From NCBI GenBank assembly GCA_030425825.1, contig JAUHZY010000001.1, forward strand, positions 679,607 through 743,606: a DNA stretch of 64,000 nucleotides. Reading direction: 5' to 3'. This document shows positions 18,713-28,409 of the stretch, piece by piece. Below the pieces are notes generated by a model, which had not been told where the DNA came from, did no database searches, and saw only the letters and a list, made by a program, of their open reading frames with translations. The position numbers and the translations under genes are program-made. This DNA is from Alphaproteobacteria bacterium (GTDB taxonomy: Bacteria > Pseudomonadota > Alphaproteobacteria > JAUHZY01). How positions within the stretch are numbered: position 1 is the first letter of the stretch; every line of letters begins with the position of its first letter.

Positions 18713-19240
18713 ATGAGCAAAAGATATATAACCGTATTGAAGCTTGTAAAGCGCGCAAAAGACATCGTTCTACAAGATCAAAACCTAGCAGATAAATACT
18801 ACCAAGCACTGGCAAAAAGAATACAAGCGCGCAAAAAAGAACCCATTCCAGGAGAACCTGAAGAACTCCCTACTATTCTAAACTTTGACGGCAGCGTTAA
18901 TGACGGCCTTAACTTGCAAACAAAGATCGCCTATCGCTACCTAAGAAGAGAGTTTAATACACTTAAAAACTTATTTAAAAAAAGCATAAACCAAAAGACA
19001 CAACAAATAAGTAATGAGCTTTCTAAAATTGATGATAGTCAAATAGACTTTCCAAACCCCATCAATACACTTGCAGACCTCTTCAAAAAATCAAATATCT
19101 TAAAAAATCTAGAGACCGTTACTCAAAACTTAACGCTTATCTCAGAATATCAGGATGAAGCTGTAAAAGTGATTGGCGCGAATGATACTTATCAAGCACT
19201 TATAGAGCAAAAGAAATCTAAGGGAGAGCTTGCGATATAA
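18713..19240 (+). CDS. Orphan basic helical protein
   Basis: Unrecognised 175-residue protein. The ATG at 18713 follows AAAGGA; an upstream in-frame ATG at 18662 lacks a ribosome site and lies next to a TTGACA that may be a -35 box. The sequence is lysine-rich and helical (KRYITVLKLVKRAKDIV at the start; LRREFNTLKNLFKKS in the middle), without signal peptide. It is followed after 15 bases by another orphan on the same strand, probably co-transcribed. Confidence 0.7.
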   Translation: MSKRYITVLKLVKRAKDIVLQDQNLADKYYQALAKRIQARKKEPIPGEPEELPTILNFDGSVNDGLNLQTKIAYRYLRREFNTLKNLFKKSINQKTQQISNELSKIDDSQIDFPNPINTLADLFKKSNILKNLETVTQNLTLISEYQDEAVKVIGANDTYQALIEQKKSKGELAI

Positions 19241-19255
19241 CCCAAGACACATAAA

Positions 19256-19711
19256 ATGAAAACGCCATTTTTGAAAACAGTCAAAATAATTGCAGATATA
19301 AAATCTCTACTAGCAAAACACAAACTAGACAAAACATATGAAAAGTCTTTGGCTAGAAATCGCACCTTAAAACGCCACCTTGATAATAGGCATGAGGCAA
19401 CAAGAATACAGTGGGACAAGCCACGTAATGACACTGAAATATTAATGAAAAATGTAAAGCTGGAAATAGAAGTTTTAGTAAACTTCTTGCTTAATAAAGG
19501 CCTCAACACACATAAAGACTTTGAAGAAAGCGCACGTGAATTAGAAAGAATCTACCTAAAAAGCCCAACACAAAAGCCATGCGATCGATTCCTCAATCTA
19601 TCTGCCGAAGAGATCGCGTTGGCAGAAATATACAAATGCCAAACTATCAGAAATGCCTCAACAATGGTTGAGATTGCACAGCGTGCAAGGAATACCAGGG
19701 CTTTCAACTAG
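19256..19711 (+). CDS. Orphan basic helical protein
   Basis: Unrecognised 151-residue protein, second of a rightward pair. It is basic (KTVKIIADIKSLLAKHK near the start) with helical composition and a C-terminal IALAEIYKCQTIRNAS stretch. Both proteins of the pair begin with a lysine-rich helix, but I cannot show real homology. No obvious ribosome site is seen before the ATG, so coupling to the upstream gene is likely. Its stop lies 4 bases from the end of the convergent TSUP permease. Confidence 0.65.
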   Translation: MKTPFLKTVKIIADIKSLLAKHKLDKTYEKSLARNRTLKRHLDNRHEATRIQWDKPRNDTEILMKNVKLEIEVLVNFLLNKGLNTHKDFEESARELERIYLKSPTQKPCDRFLNLSAEEIALAEIYKCQTIRNASTMVEIAQRARNTRAFN

Positions 19712-19715
19712 ACAA

Positions 19716-20468
19716 TTATGCTTTTGCAAGGCCATATCCAGCAAGAACAATCACAGCGCACAAGAATAAAACACGCAGCAATTTTTCGTTCATCTTTACC
19801 GCCAAATGTGCGCCAACATATCCTGCAGGCAAGCATGCAGCAACCATGACAGCCAGAAGCTGTAGATGCAAAAAGTCCTGAAGATAGTACCCAATACCCG
19901 CCAACAGTCCTGGAAACAACAATGCGACAGCACGTGTTCCTAGCATTTCTTGTGCTTTCAGCCCAAACGTACTTAACATTAAGACACCGCAAAACGTTCC
20001 CGTCCCTGCACCACTTATACCAAGATGTACGCCAACACAAATGCCCCAAAACACGGATTTCTTTTGCCAGAAACGTGGCAGTTTATGCGCACGATATGAT
20101 GTTCGACGCATCAACATATAAAAAGCGCCAAAAACACACGCTAATGCGATAAACCTCTCAAGAAAAGCAACAGGCAAATAACCTAGCAAAACAACACCTG
20201 ACAATGCGCCGACAGTGACTGCAGGAAGCCAATAACATAAAAGATCTTTGCGTACCTTATCTTCTTTATAAAAAACATAAGAGTTTGAAAGATCTGTTGC
20301 AGCAGCTGCTGTAACATCTGTCGCGATGGCAATATGAGGCGGCACACCAGCGGCCAGCAAAGCAGGCTGTATCAGAAACCCACCACCACCAAAAATACTA
20401 CCATATGTTTCTCCAATAAATGTGATGAAAAAAATAAAAATCAGAGATTCTGTAGAAAGTTCAATCAT
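19716..20468 (-). CDS. TSUP family (TauE/SafE) membrane permease, intact copy
   Basis: The 250-residue, eight-helix protein has the TauE/SafE pattern: two halves each with a glycine/proline-rich reentrant-like segment (GSIFGGGGFLIQPALLA about 23-39; SGAGTGTF about 149-156) and the 'A.ATD..AAA' motif after the first. The family exports or takes up sulfite, sulfoacetate or related organosulfur anions; the substrate here is unknown. Its first 8 bases overlap the end of the PnuC-like gene upstream. A decayed paralogue lies 600 bases upstream. Confidence 0.85.
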   Translation of the reverse strand: MIELSTESLIFIFFITFIGETYGSIFGGGGFLIQPALLAAGVPPHIAIATDVTAAAATDLSNSYVFYKEDKVRKDLLCYWLPAVTVGALSGVVLLGYLPVAFLERFIALACVFGAFYMLMRRTSYRAHKLPRFWQKKSVFWGICVGVHLGISGAGTGTFCGVLMLSTFGLKAQEMLGTRAVALLFPGLLAGIGYYLQDFLHLQLLAVMVAACLPAGYVGAHLAVKMNEKLLRVLFLCAVIVLAGYGLAKA

Positions 20469-21030
20469 AAATAATAACCTTCATGTTCTTAATCCCTTTG
20501 TAATAGAAATAGATCGAACACCATTCAAGAAAACCAAGAAGAGGTGCTGATTTTTCATTTAGAAAGATCACGAGAACACCAACAAGAATACTCATAACTG
20601 TATAAAAATACCATCCGATATGCCTCTTTTGAGCCAGCAAAATCGTTCCTATAATTTCAGCAGAAACAATCGCAATTTCGACAAAACCTGAAAGCGTATA
20701 ATCTTGCAATATAAGGAATCTTAACGTCATTAAAGCGGCAACAAGAACCGCAAGAGCTTCAAATCCAATATCAATCTTTGTGTGTACATCATATTGTCCA
20801 ACACGCCATTTATAAAAACCATACACCATCATGAACAGCACAGTAATCATGACAGCCATGAAGATATAATTTTGATTTAAAAACAGAAAGATTGTCCAGG
20901 CACTTCCGCCAATGATTTTAACAATCCACCCTACTGTCTTTTTTTGTGACAATAAAAAATTACCAAACAAATAGCCTAAACCAGCTACAAGCTCTATTGC
21001 TGAAATATCTAAAAAGTTCTCTAATGTCAT
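20461..21030 (-). CDS. PnuC-like multi-pass membrane protein
   Basis: The 189-residue protein has about seven membrane helices and aromatic-rich loops (VGWIVKIIGGSAW, IGWYFYTVMSILVGVL, WCSIYFYYKGI) reminiscent of PnuC-type vitamin transporters, which take up nicotinamide riboside or related vitamins. The fit is by pattern only; another small integral-membrane family is possible. It sits between the two TSUP copies and overlaps the intact one by 8 bases, which implies one message. Confidence 0.55.
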   Translation of the reverse strand: MTLENFLDISAIELVAGLGYLFGNFLLSQKKTVGWIVKIIGGSAWTIFLFLNQNYIFMAVMITVLFMMVYGFYKWRVGQYDVHTKIDIGFEALAVLVAALMTLRFLILQDYTLSGFVEIAIVSAEIIGTILLAQKRHIGWYFYTVMSILVGVLVIFLNEKSAPLLGFLEWCSIYFYYKGIKNMKVIIYD

Positions 21031-21042
21031 AACAACATCAAA

Positions 21043-21785
21043 CTACTTCAACAACGCAACCAGCGCAATGATGATCACGGCGATTAAAAACACAGCACGC
21101 AATAATTTCTCATCAACTTTAAGCGCTACGTGAGAACCAATATAACCACTATAAAACCCTGCAGAAGCCATAACAAACATGAGACTAAAAGGAATCCAAC
21201 CTTGATAAAGATAAATCAACACAAGAATCGCTTCATTAACAAGATACATTAAGCTGCTTGTGCCAACGAGCTCTTTAACAGAAAGGCATAAAATGTGTAA
21301 ATAAAACAGACTAAGGATGATACCCGTCCCTGCTAAAGGAAACCCAAGAATTAAACTGATGAGTATTGTGTATACTTTCCAGTTTTTTGTCATGTCTGTT
21401 TTCAGTTTAATTTTCTTCAGGCCAAACAGCACATCGCTGCTGCACCAACAATTGCCGCACTCAATATAATTTTTTCCAGTAGTGATGCAGGCAAAAAGTC
21501 CATCAGCCAGACACCCAAGAAAGGAGCCAAGATCATCCCAGGCAAAAAATACTTTAAAACATCAAATCAGATTTTTTTGTGCCGAAGAAAGTTTTTGGTC
21601 GTTGCAATGTCTGTAAATAGGCCTGTAAAGACATCCGTTGCAATGGCCATTTGAGGAGGCAACCCTAATGCTAGCAACGCTGGCTGAGACAAAAGACTGC
21701 CGCCACCAAAAATTGCACCATAGCTTTTCGCAAATGTCGTCAGCAAAAAAAGAAAAAACAGGGATTCAATAGAAAACTCTATCAA
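21043..21785 (-). pseudogene. Decayed TSUP permease, paralogue of the intact copy at 19716
   Basis: Two lesions break what was a ~245-residue permease. (1) After NFLRHKKI, a TGA at 21567-21569 interrupts a frame that then continues FDVLKYFLPGMIL...; aligned with KVRKDLLCYWLP in the intact paralogue, the stop replaces an arginine, consistent with CGA to TGA. (2) Near 21425-21440 a frameshift moves the coding sequence to the frame that encodes GLKKIKLK through ...FPLAGTGI... to the end at 21043. TGA is used as a normal stop elsewhere in the window (rseP, lpdA). The start is a TTG overlapping the lpdA stop. Confidence 0.85.
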
Positions 21786-23176
21786 ATATGGATCGCCTTG
21801 TCATAAGCATCTAGAACAGATTCATGCATCATTTCAGATAAAGTTGGATGCGGAAAGATGGTGTGCATCAGCTCTTTTTCTGTTGTTTCGAGGGTTTTAC
21901 CAACAACATATCCTTGGATCATCTCTGTTACTTCAGCACCAATCATATGCGCGCCAAGAAGTTCACCTGTTTTGGCATCAAAGATTGTTTTGACCATGCC
22001 TTCTTCTTCCCCAAGCGCAATAGCCTTCCCATTTGCCATAAAAGGAAAACGACCAACTTTGATGTCATATCCTGCATCAATGGCCTTTTGCTCGGTCAAG
22101 CCAACGCTTGCAACTTGCGGCATACAATATGTACAGCCTGGAATATTCAGCGTATTCATTGGGTGAACATCTAGGCCTGCAATTTTCTCAACACAAATGA
22201 TGCCTTCGTGAGAAGCTTTATGTGCCAACCACGGCGCACCTGCGACATCACCAATTGCATAAATGCCTGGCTCATCCGTTTGACAGTACTGATCAATCAC
22301 AATGTGTGAGCGGTCAACCTTCACTGCTGTTGTTTCAAGACCAATATTTTCAACATTCCCCACAATACCAACAGCAGAGATCACGCGGTCAACTTTCAAC
22401 TTTGTTTCTTTTCCATCTTTTTCGATGATAACTTCAACATCATTTTTACCTTTGTTAAGACCCTTAACCATAGCTGATGTCATAATTTTCATACCTTGGT
22501 TTTCAAAGCTTTTCTGCGCCATGGCCGAAATTTCGACATCCTCAACAGGCATAACACGGTCCATCACTTCAACAACAGTCACTTCCGCGCCTAAATTATG
22601 ATAGAAACTGGCAAATTCGATGCCGATAGCGCCAGAGCCCACAACCACCAAAGATTTTGGCATTTCATCTGGCGTCATCGCTTTTTTATACGTCCAAACT
22701 AGTTTTTCATCGACTTCTAAATTTGGCAGTTTACGCGCACGCGCGCCAGTTGCCAAAATAATGTGTTTTGCCTCTAGATCTGCAATACGCTTGTCATTTT
22801 TTTCAACTTTCAGCTTTCCAGGGCCATTTAGACGCCCAAAACCATCATAAACCTTTACTTTATTTTTCTTTAATAAATGACTGATTCCACCTGATAATTT
22901 TTCAGCAACACCGCGAGATCTTGAAACCAGCTTCTTCAGATCAAAAGATGTTTCCTTCGCCGTAAAACCATACTGGTCTAAGTTATGAAGCAAATGATTA
23001 ATTTCAGATGTTTTCAACAATGCTTTGGTTGGGATGCACCCCCAATTCAAACAAATACCACCAAGATGCTCACCCTCAACCAGAGCAACACTCATCCCCA
23101 ACTGAGAGGCACGAATCGCAGCAACATAACCACCAGGGCCGCCACCAACAACAACAAGATCAAATTTATCTGACAT
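21782..23176 (-). CDS. lpdA: Dihydrolipoamide dehydrogenase (PDH E3)
   Basis: FAD disulfide oxidoreductase that reoxidises dihydrolipoyl groups of the PDH E2. The ATG at 23174-23176 follows AAGGAT and gives 464 residues; an upstream in-frame start overlaps pdhC without reason. Motifs: GGGPGGY (FAD), redox disulfide CLNWGC, a second GxGxxG for NAD, IGDVAG, and the C-terminal base HPHPTLSE. It lies 10 bases after pdhC, ending the PDH gene set. Confidence 0.96.
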   Translation of the reverse strand: MSDKFDLVVVGGGPGGYVAAIRASQLGMSVALVEGEHLGGICLNWGCIPTKALLKTSEINHLLHNLDQYGFTAKETSFDLKKLVSRSRGVAEKLSGGISHLLKKNKVKVYDGFGRLNGPGKLKVEKNDKRIADLEAKHIILATGARARKLPNLEVDEKLVWTYKKAMTPDEMPKSLVVVGSGAIGIEFASFYHNLGAEVTVVEVMDRVMPVEDVEISAMAQKSFENQGMKIMTSAMVKGLNKGKNDVEVIIEKDGKETKLKVDRVISAVGIVGNVENIGLETTAVKVDRSHIVIDQYCQTDEPGIYAIGDVAGAPWLAHKASHEGIICVEKIAGLDVHPMNTLNIPGCTYCMPQVASVGLTEQKAIDAGYDIKVGRFPFMANGKAIALGEEEGMVKTIFDAKTGELLGAHMIGAEVTEMIQGYVVGKTLETTEKELMHTIFPHPTLSEMMHESVLDAYDKAIHI

Positions 23177-23186
23177 TTTTCTATCC

Positions 23187-24512
23187 TTAAGCTGTTCTTG
23201 CCAAGTCATACATTGACGTTGGGTTTTCAATATAGTTTTTAAAGGCGGCTAGGAACTGCGCCCCTACAGCGCCATCAATACAACGATGATCAACTGAAAG
23301 CGTCACAGACATCACAGTCACGGTCGCAGGGTTGCCATTTTTCATCACCAGCTTTTCTTCACCAGCCCCTACAGCCAAGATCGCACCTTGAGGTGGGTTT
23401 ACAATTGCCTGGAAATTCTTAATACCAAACATCCCAAGATTTGAAATACTGAAGGTACCCCCTTGAAACTCATGCGGCTTTAATGTCCCTGCACGCGCCT
23501 TACCTGCAAGTTCTTTCATCTCTTTCGAAAGTGTTACCAGCGACTTCGCTTCTGCACTCTTCAAGATAGGAGTAATTAAGCCACCATCTGTTGCTACAGC
23601 AACAGAGATATCAGACGTCACATATTGACGAATTTCACCTTCAGTCCATGCGACATTTGCTGCCGGCACATCTTTAAGTGCTTTTGCACTTGCCTTAATA
23701 ACAAAATCGTTTACCGAAACCTTGTAAGCGCCTTCTGCCTTGTCATTCATCGACTTACGTAAAGCAAGCAATCCATCCAACTCACATTCAACCGTCAGGT
23801 AAAAATGCGGAATCATGAGCTTTGATTCCGTTAAACGTTTCGCAATCACCTTTCGAACATTACTATTCTTCTCAGGCACATAAGGAGGCATTCCATAATC
23901 ATCACGCGGCAATGCTAACGCAGCCTTGAGATTTGCACCGCCTGTTGTTTGCAATGCCATTTCAACATCTTCTTTGGTAATGCGGCCGTTTGGCCCCGTT
24001 CCAATCACAGCATCAATTAAAAGGTCATTTTCTTCGGCAAGCGCTTTAGCAAGAGGCGTCGCAAAAACACCTTCTTTAGGGCCAGAAACACGTCCCTCAT
24101 ACTCATTTCCTTCAGACATAGGTGGCGCTTGAATTTGAACGCCAGTGGTACCGCCACTTTGTTGTGCAGGTGCCGCTTCTTTTTTAGGCGCATCCGCAGA
24201 AGGCGACTCTTCAGCAATCTTTTCTTTAGGCTCAGAAAGGTCCATTTTATCAATAACAGAGGCATCTTCACCGTCTTCTAAAAGCACGGCAATAATCGCA
24301 TTTACTTTAACATTCTCAGTGCCCTCAGCGATAAGCACCTTCCCCAACACACCTTCATCAATAGCCTCAACTTCCATCGTGGCTTTGTCTGTTTCAATCT
24401 CGGCCAGAAGATCTCCTGCGCCAACTTTGTCGCCTTCTTTTTTATGCCACTTGACCAAGTTTCCTTCAGTCATTGTTGGTGACAATGCAGGCATTAAAAT
24501 TTTAATCGCCAT
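23187..24512 (-). CDS. pdhC: Pyruvate dehydrogenase E2 (dihydrolipoamide acetyltransferase)
   Basis: Acetyl-transferring core of the PDH complex. The 441-residue protein has one N-terminal lipoyl domain with the lipoylated lysine in EIETDKATMEVEA (about 41-53), an Ala/Pro/Glu linker, a peripheral subunit-binding domain (ATPLAKALAEEN...IGTGPNGRITKEDV about 150-185), and a catalytic domain with DHRCIDGA. GGAG precedes the ATG. Lipoate would be supplied by LipA encoded at 17.6 kb. Confidence 0.96.
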   Translation of the reverse strand: MAIKILMPALSPTMTEGNLVKWHKKEGDKVGAGDLLAEIETDKATMEVEAIDEGVLGKVLIAEGTENVKVNAIIAVLLEDGEDASVIDKMDLSEPKEKIAEESPSADAPKKEAAPAQQSGGTTGVQIQAPPMSEGNEYEGRVSGPKEGVFATPLAKALAEENDLLIDAVIGTGPNGRITKEDVEMALQTTGGANLKAALALPRDDYGMPPYVPEKNSNVRKVIAKRLTESKLMIPHFYLTVECELDGLLALRKSMNDKAEGAYKVSVNDFVIKASAKALKDVPAANVAWTEGEIRQYVTSDISVAVATDGGLITPILKSAEAKSLVTLSKEMKELAGKARAGTLKPHEFQGGTFSISNLGMFGIKNFQAIVNPPQGAILAVGAGEEKLVMKNGNPATVTVMSVTLSVDHRCIDGAVGAQFLAAFKNYIENPTSMYDLARTA

Positions 24513-24539
24513 GATTTAGATCTCCGTCTTTTTATATGT

Positions 24540-25532
24540 TTATAGCTTATAACAAACTTTTTTCGCTGCTTTCACAATATCTTTTGCGCGTGGCAGCGCA
24601 AGCTCTTCTAGGTTTTCTGCGTATGGTAACGGCACATCAACACCAGCAACGCGCGCAACAGGCGCATCAAGATAATCAAAAGCATCTTCCATCATAATTG
24701 CTGATAACTCAGAACCAATACCGCATGTCGGCCACCCCTCTTCAACACTGACTAAGCGGTTCGTTTTTTTGACTGAATTAATCACTGTTTCTTTATCGAG
24801 CGGACGAATCGTGCGTAAGTCAATCACTTCTGCATCAATACCCTCTTTGGCTAATTTCTCAGCTGCTTCAAGGGCGTACATGACCATGATTGAGAATGCA
24901 ACAATGGTCACATCCTTTCCTTCACGGACGATTTTTGCCTTACCAATAGGAATAATATGATCTTCATCATCAGAAACATCATCAAATTCATGACCATATG
25001 TGATTTCGTTTTCAAGAAAAATAACAGGGTTCGGATCACGAATCGCAGCTTTCATTAAACCTTTTGCATCACCTGCAGAATATGGTGCGACAACCTTCAG
25101 ACCAGGACAATGTGCATACCAACTTGCATAACATTGTGAGTGCTGTGCACCAACACGTGCTGCAGCGCCATTCGGGCCGCGAAAAACGATTGGACAGCCC
25201 ATTTGACCACCTGACATATAAAGTGTTTTTGCCGCCGAATTAATAATTTGGTCAATTGCCTGCATTGCAAAGTTAAATGTCATAAACTCAACAATTGGCT
25301 TTAAACCACCAAAAGCGGCACCAACAGCAAGACCAGCAAAACCATGTTCAGTAATAGGTGTATCAACGACACGCTTATCACCAAATTCATCTAACAAGCC
25401 TTGAGAAACCTTGTAAGCGCCTTGATATTCGGCAACCTCTTCACCCATCAGAAAAACAGACTCGTCACGGCGCATTTCTTCGGCCATAGCATCTTTGAGG
25501 GCTTCACGAACAGTTGTTGTTGTCATTTTCAT
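24540..25532 (-). CDS. pdhB: Pyruvate dehydrogenase E1 beta subunit
   Basis: Transketolase-like beta chain of E1. The 330-residue protein starts directly in the catalytic domain ([27 protein letters not shown]), so it lacks the N-terminal lipoyl domain that many alphaproteobacterial PdhB proteins carry; lipoyl capacity then rests on E2 alone. Motifs such as [17 protein letters not shown] and the C-terminal transketolase domain ([13 protein letters not shown]) are intact. It lies between pdhA (9 bases) and pdhC (27 bases). Confidence 0.95.
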   Translation of the reverse strand: MKMTTTTVREALKDAMAEEMRRDESVFLMGEEVAEYQGAYKVSQGLLDEFGDKRVVDTPITEHGFAGLAVGAAFGGLKPIVEFMTFNFAMQAIDQIINSAAKTLYMSGGQMGCPIVFRGPNGAAARVGAQHSQCYASWYAHCPGLKVVAPYSAGDAKGLMKAAIRDPNPVIFLENEITYGHEFDDVSDDEDHIIPIGKAKIVREGKDVTIVAFSIMVMYALEAAEKLAKEGIDAEVIDLRTIRPLDKETVINSVKKTNRLVSVEEGWPTCGIGSELSAIMMEDAFDYLDAPVARVAGVDVPLPYAENLEELALPRAKDIVKAAKKVCYKL

Positions 25533-25541
25533 TTATCCCTT

Positions 25542-26513
25542 TTATTTCAATACATCTGTGTATAGCTCGCTTTCGTCTGGCAGAGGAGACTCTTTCGCAA
25601 ACTCAACAGCTTCTTTTACAATCGCGACAATATTTTTATCAATCGCCTGTAACTCGTCTTCTGACGTTTTATGATCCGACATTAACAGACCTTTCAAACG
25701 GACAATAGGATCGCTATTCGTCTTCATGTCTTCAACCTCTTCTTTTGCACGATACTTTGCTGGATCAGACATTGAATGACCACGATAACGATATGTCATC
25801 ATTTCTAGAACAACAGGCCCCTTGCCGGCTTTAATATGTGCAATTGCATCTTCAGTCGCTTGCTTCACAGCCAACACATCCTGACCATCAACCTGACGCC
25901 CCTCAATACCATAAGCCGTTGCACGCCCATAAAGTGTCTCACCTGCACAAGCACGATTCACAGAAGTTCCCATGCCGTATTTATTATTTTCAATCACAAA
26001 AACAACAGGTAAATTCCACAGTGCTGCCATGTTATAAGTTTCAGCAACCTGACCTTGATTTGATGCACCATCACCCATAAAGGTGAAGCAAATGCGGTCT
26101 TCATTCATATATTTATGTGAAAACGCCAACCCTGCACCAATAGGAATTTGTGCGCCAACAATACCGTGTCCGCCGTAGAAGTTTTTCTCACGACTAAACA
26201 TATGCATTGAACCACCTTTACCGCGCGAATAACCATCAGCGCGCCCTGTTAATTCAGCCATGACACCCTTTGGATCCATATCACATGCCAGCATATGACC
26301 GTGATCACGATAACTTGTTACAAAACTATCGTCTTCACGTGCAGCAGCCTTAATACCAATGACCACAGCTTCTTGACCGATATACAAATGACAGAAGCCA
26401 CCAATCAACCCCATTCCATAAAGCTGCCCCGCACGCTCTTCAAAACGACGAATCAGAAGCATCTTCTCATAATACGCAAGCAAATCTTTTTTTGATGTTT
26501 TTGAAGCAACCAC
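25542..26513 (-). CDS. pdhA: Pyruvate dehydrogenase E1 alpha subunit
   Basis: Thiamine-diphosphate subunit of PDH that decarboxylates pyruvate. The start is GTG at 26511-26513, with GAGGG about seven bases upstream. The 323-residue protein has the TPP motif GDGASNQG...ENN (about 177-208) and the MTYRYRGHSMSD loop. It leads the leftward pdhA-pdhB-pdhC-lpdA operon; a promoter fits at 26574-26602. Confidence 0.96.
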   Translation of the reverse strand: MVASKTSKKDLLAYYEKMLLIRRFEERAGQLYGMGLIGGFCHLYIGQEAVVIGIKAAAREDDSFVTSYRDHGHMLACDMDPKGVMAELTGRADGYSRGKGGSMHMFSREKNFYGGHGIVGAQIPIGAGLAFSHKYMNEDRICFTFMGDGASNQGQVAETYNMAALWNLPVVFVIENNKYGMGTSVNRACAGETLYGRATAYGIEGRQVDGQDVLAVKQATEDAIAHIKAGKGPVVLEMMTYRYRGHSMSDPAKYRAKEEVEDMKTNSDPIVRLKGLLMSDHKTSEDELQAIDKNIVAIVKEAVEFAKESPLPDESELYTDVLK

Positions 26514-26573
26514 TTAAATACCCTCATTTATTTATTTGCACAGAAACGGCAAGTATATTCTTGTTATGGGCGC

Positions 26574-26602
26574 ACTTTATGCAAGAAAACAGCGCTATTC
26601 AA
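26574..26602 (-). promoter_or_regulatory. Putative promoter of the pdh operon
   Basis: Minus strand: TTGAAT (26597-26602), 17 bases, TAAAGT (26574-26579). A start near 26567 leaves a leader of about 54 bases before the GTG of pdhA. No operator-like repeat is evident. Confidence 0.5.
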
Positions 26603-26668
26603 GGGAAAAACACCCTTTTGCGCTGCGATATTGTGCTGCGTTGCAACATAAGAAATTCACATGATTTA

Positions 26669-28345
26669 TCAATATGTTTTATGATGAACTCTTGCAGTTT
26701 CATTACAAAAAGAGCTTGCAACCCTTTTTAACTCATCACCTTCGAAAAGGTCAACTCTAGCAGGCTGCAAGCTACCCGCATCTATTCGCTTAACACGATT
26801 GCGTACCTTAGAACGATGATAATCAGATAAATGATCCCAATCATAGGGTGCTTTTTCTGACTCATTAAAATAGTTAAGGTTAAAATCAATCAAAGGGTCA
26901 CGATGGCGTAAATCTGAGTTTTCGTAACAATCAAGGCCATTATTTACCTTATCAATATTGTATATCTCCCAAAAAACGCCTGTCTTGCCGTTCATATCAA
27001 CGATTAACTGTGCTTCGCACTTTGACCTTCCATCTGTTAATAAATAAATGTTACGTATCAAAGCCTCTGCACTCTGATGACTTGGCGTTTCCAAGAAAAA
27101 AGCTGTTAAACCATTCTCTTTTCGATAAATGGAGACAGGCGTGGTCGCAAAATCTAAAAGTCGCCTATAAAGCGGAAAGAGACGCGACTTATTTTTTTTA
27201 ATCCTTTGAATTGAAATCTGCCTATAATCTTTGGGAAAACTAGAAAACCTATAGCTTTTATCAATTGACCTCCCAAAAAATAAATTCGCAGCAAACTCAA
27301 CGAACTGTGACTTATAAAACCTTCGAGAATGACCTACAGCACCTAAGTAATGCGTAAAGTTCATAGAACACAAACGCGCATAATCATGCCAATCTTGATG
27401 AGGAAAGCGACGTGGATTTTCTTTATAGATGGCAGACAACTCATATTGAACACAATGTGTAAACTCATGAAAAGCAACATCGAAAAAGCGCTTAGGATCA
27501 ATACCTTTTCTTAACGCATAAGCCTCTCGCCCGTAAGAGTTTCCATCCGCCCCTTTTCTTGTACCAAAAGAAGCATTTAATGGACTCTGAATCCTGCACG
27601 CTTCGGGATAGTATTTATTTTGCAAGCGAAAAAAAACATTATTTATCTCTTCTAGTGCATCACTCTGAGGTTTTTTACTTAATTGATTGGCACGCCAATA
27701 CCTATTGGCTTCTGTATAAATCTTTCGATCTAAACTGTTTATTGTTTTAGGCTTGTGTATATGCTGATAAGTTTTCTCTATTGCTTCCAAGCACTTTATA
27801 GCTGGCACTGCAAAATCACCTTTTAATTCACGCCAACAAGACAGGAGTTTTTCCAACTTATCTGTCTGCTGACCCAAAGAAAGTCCTGAAAATTGATACC
27901 AACCTTCATCGGTTGATGCAGGAGAAACGTTCTCCACAATAATAGGAAAGACCACTCTACGAAAAGCATACACTTCTGAAATATTTGCATCACCGTGCGC
28001 AACAGAAAAAGCATGAAGTACGATTGTGTCATCCTTAAGAACTTGAAGAATATTTTTTTGATCTTCAAGAGATTTCTTTGAAAATAGCTTTGAAGCTTTT
28101 TGAGGGTTATAAATATAAGACAGGCACAGCCGTAAGTTTTTATCTTCATAAACAGCAGGCAACACACTCAATAGAGCGCGCTGCTCATCACTCATTTTAT
28201 CAACTGACAAGTCAAAAACACCAGAACTATCTAAAAATTGATAGTAAGACAAAAGCTCGTTATGTCCAAGCTGTCCACCTCCTAATTGAAGGCGTTGAAA
28301 AATATGCTTCAAATGCTTGCTGGGAAAAGATATACGCGCACCCAT
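26669..28345 (-). CDS. Putative zinc metallopeptidase with HExxH motif, unrecognised family
   Basis: The 558-residue protein contains HEFTH at 293-297 within a hydrophobic helix (FFDVAFHEFTHCVQYEL), the classic zinc-binding pattern. A conserved-looking glutamate at 350 (QFVEFAANLFFG), 53 residues later, could be the third ligand as in gluzincins. No signal peptide or membrane helix is seen, so it would be cytosolic or exported by a leaderless route. The remaining sequence matches nothing I know. It is inserted between ftsB and pdhA, which are usually adjacent, and has its own promoter at 28379-28407. Confidence 0.7.
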   Translation of the reverse strand: MGARISFPSKHLKHIFQRLQLGGGQLGHNELLSYYQFLDSSGVFDLSVDKMSDEQRALLSVLPAVYEDKNLRLCLSYIYNPQKASKLFSKKSLEDQKNILQVLKDDTIVLHAFSVAHGDANISEVYAFRRVVFPIIVENVSPASTDEGWYQFSGLSLGQQTDKLEKLLSCWRELKGDFAVPAIKCLEAIEKTYQHIHKPKTINSLDRKIYTEANRYWRANQLSKKPQSDALEEINNVFFRLQNKYYPEACRIQSPLNASFGTRKGADGNSYGREAYALRKGIDPKRFFDVAFHEFTHCVQYELSAIYKENPRRFPHQDWHDYARLCSMNFTHYLGAVGHSRRFYKSQFVEFAANLFFGRSIDKSYRFSSFPKDYRQISIQRIKKNKSRLFPLYRRLLDFATTPVSIYRKENGLTAFFLETPSHQSAEALIRNIYLLTDGRSKCEAQLIVDMNGKTGVFWEIYNIDKVNNGLDCYENSDLRHRDPLIDFNLNYFNESEKAPYDWDHLSDYHRSKVRNRVKRIDAGSLQPARVDLFEGDELKRVASSFCNETARVHHKTY

Positions 28346-28378
28346 TTAATTTTCCATTATTATATTTTTATTGGCGCA

Positions 28379-28407
28379 ATATTATCTTAAAAGGATAACT
28401 TTGACAA
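28379..28407 (-). promoter_or_regulatory. Putative promoter of the HExxH gene
   Basis: Minus strand: TTGTCA (28402-28407), 17 bases, TAATAT (28379-28384), about 30 bases before the ATG at 28345. Matches 5/6 and 4/6 to the sigma70 consensus. It starts just after the ftsB stop. Confidence 0.5.
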
Positions 28408-28409
28408 GA

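Noticed and set aside
18713..19711. The two adjacent basic orphans as paralogues
   Set aside because: Only a lysine-rich first helix is shared; no alignable blocks as in the other two tandem pairs.
21567..21569. In-frame TGA read as tryptophan or selenocysteine in the TSUP copy
   Set aside because: TGA ends other genes here (rseP, lpdA, glyQ), the position aligns with arginine, no SECIS-like stem was seen, and a second frameshift follows.
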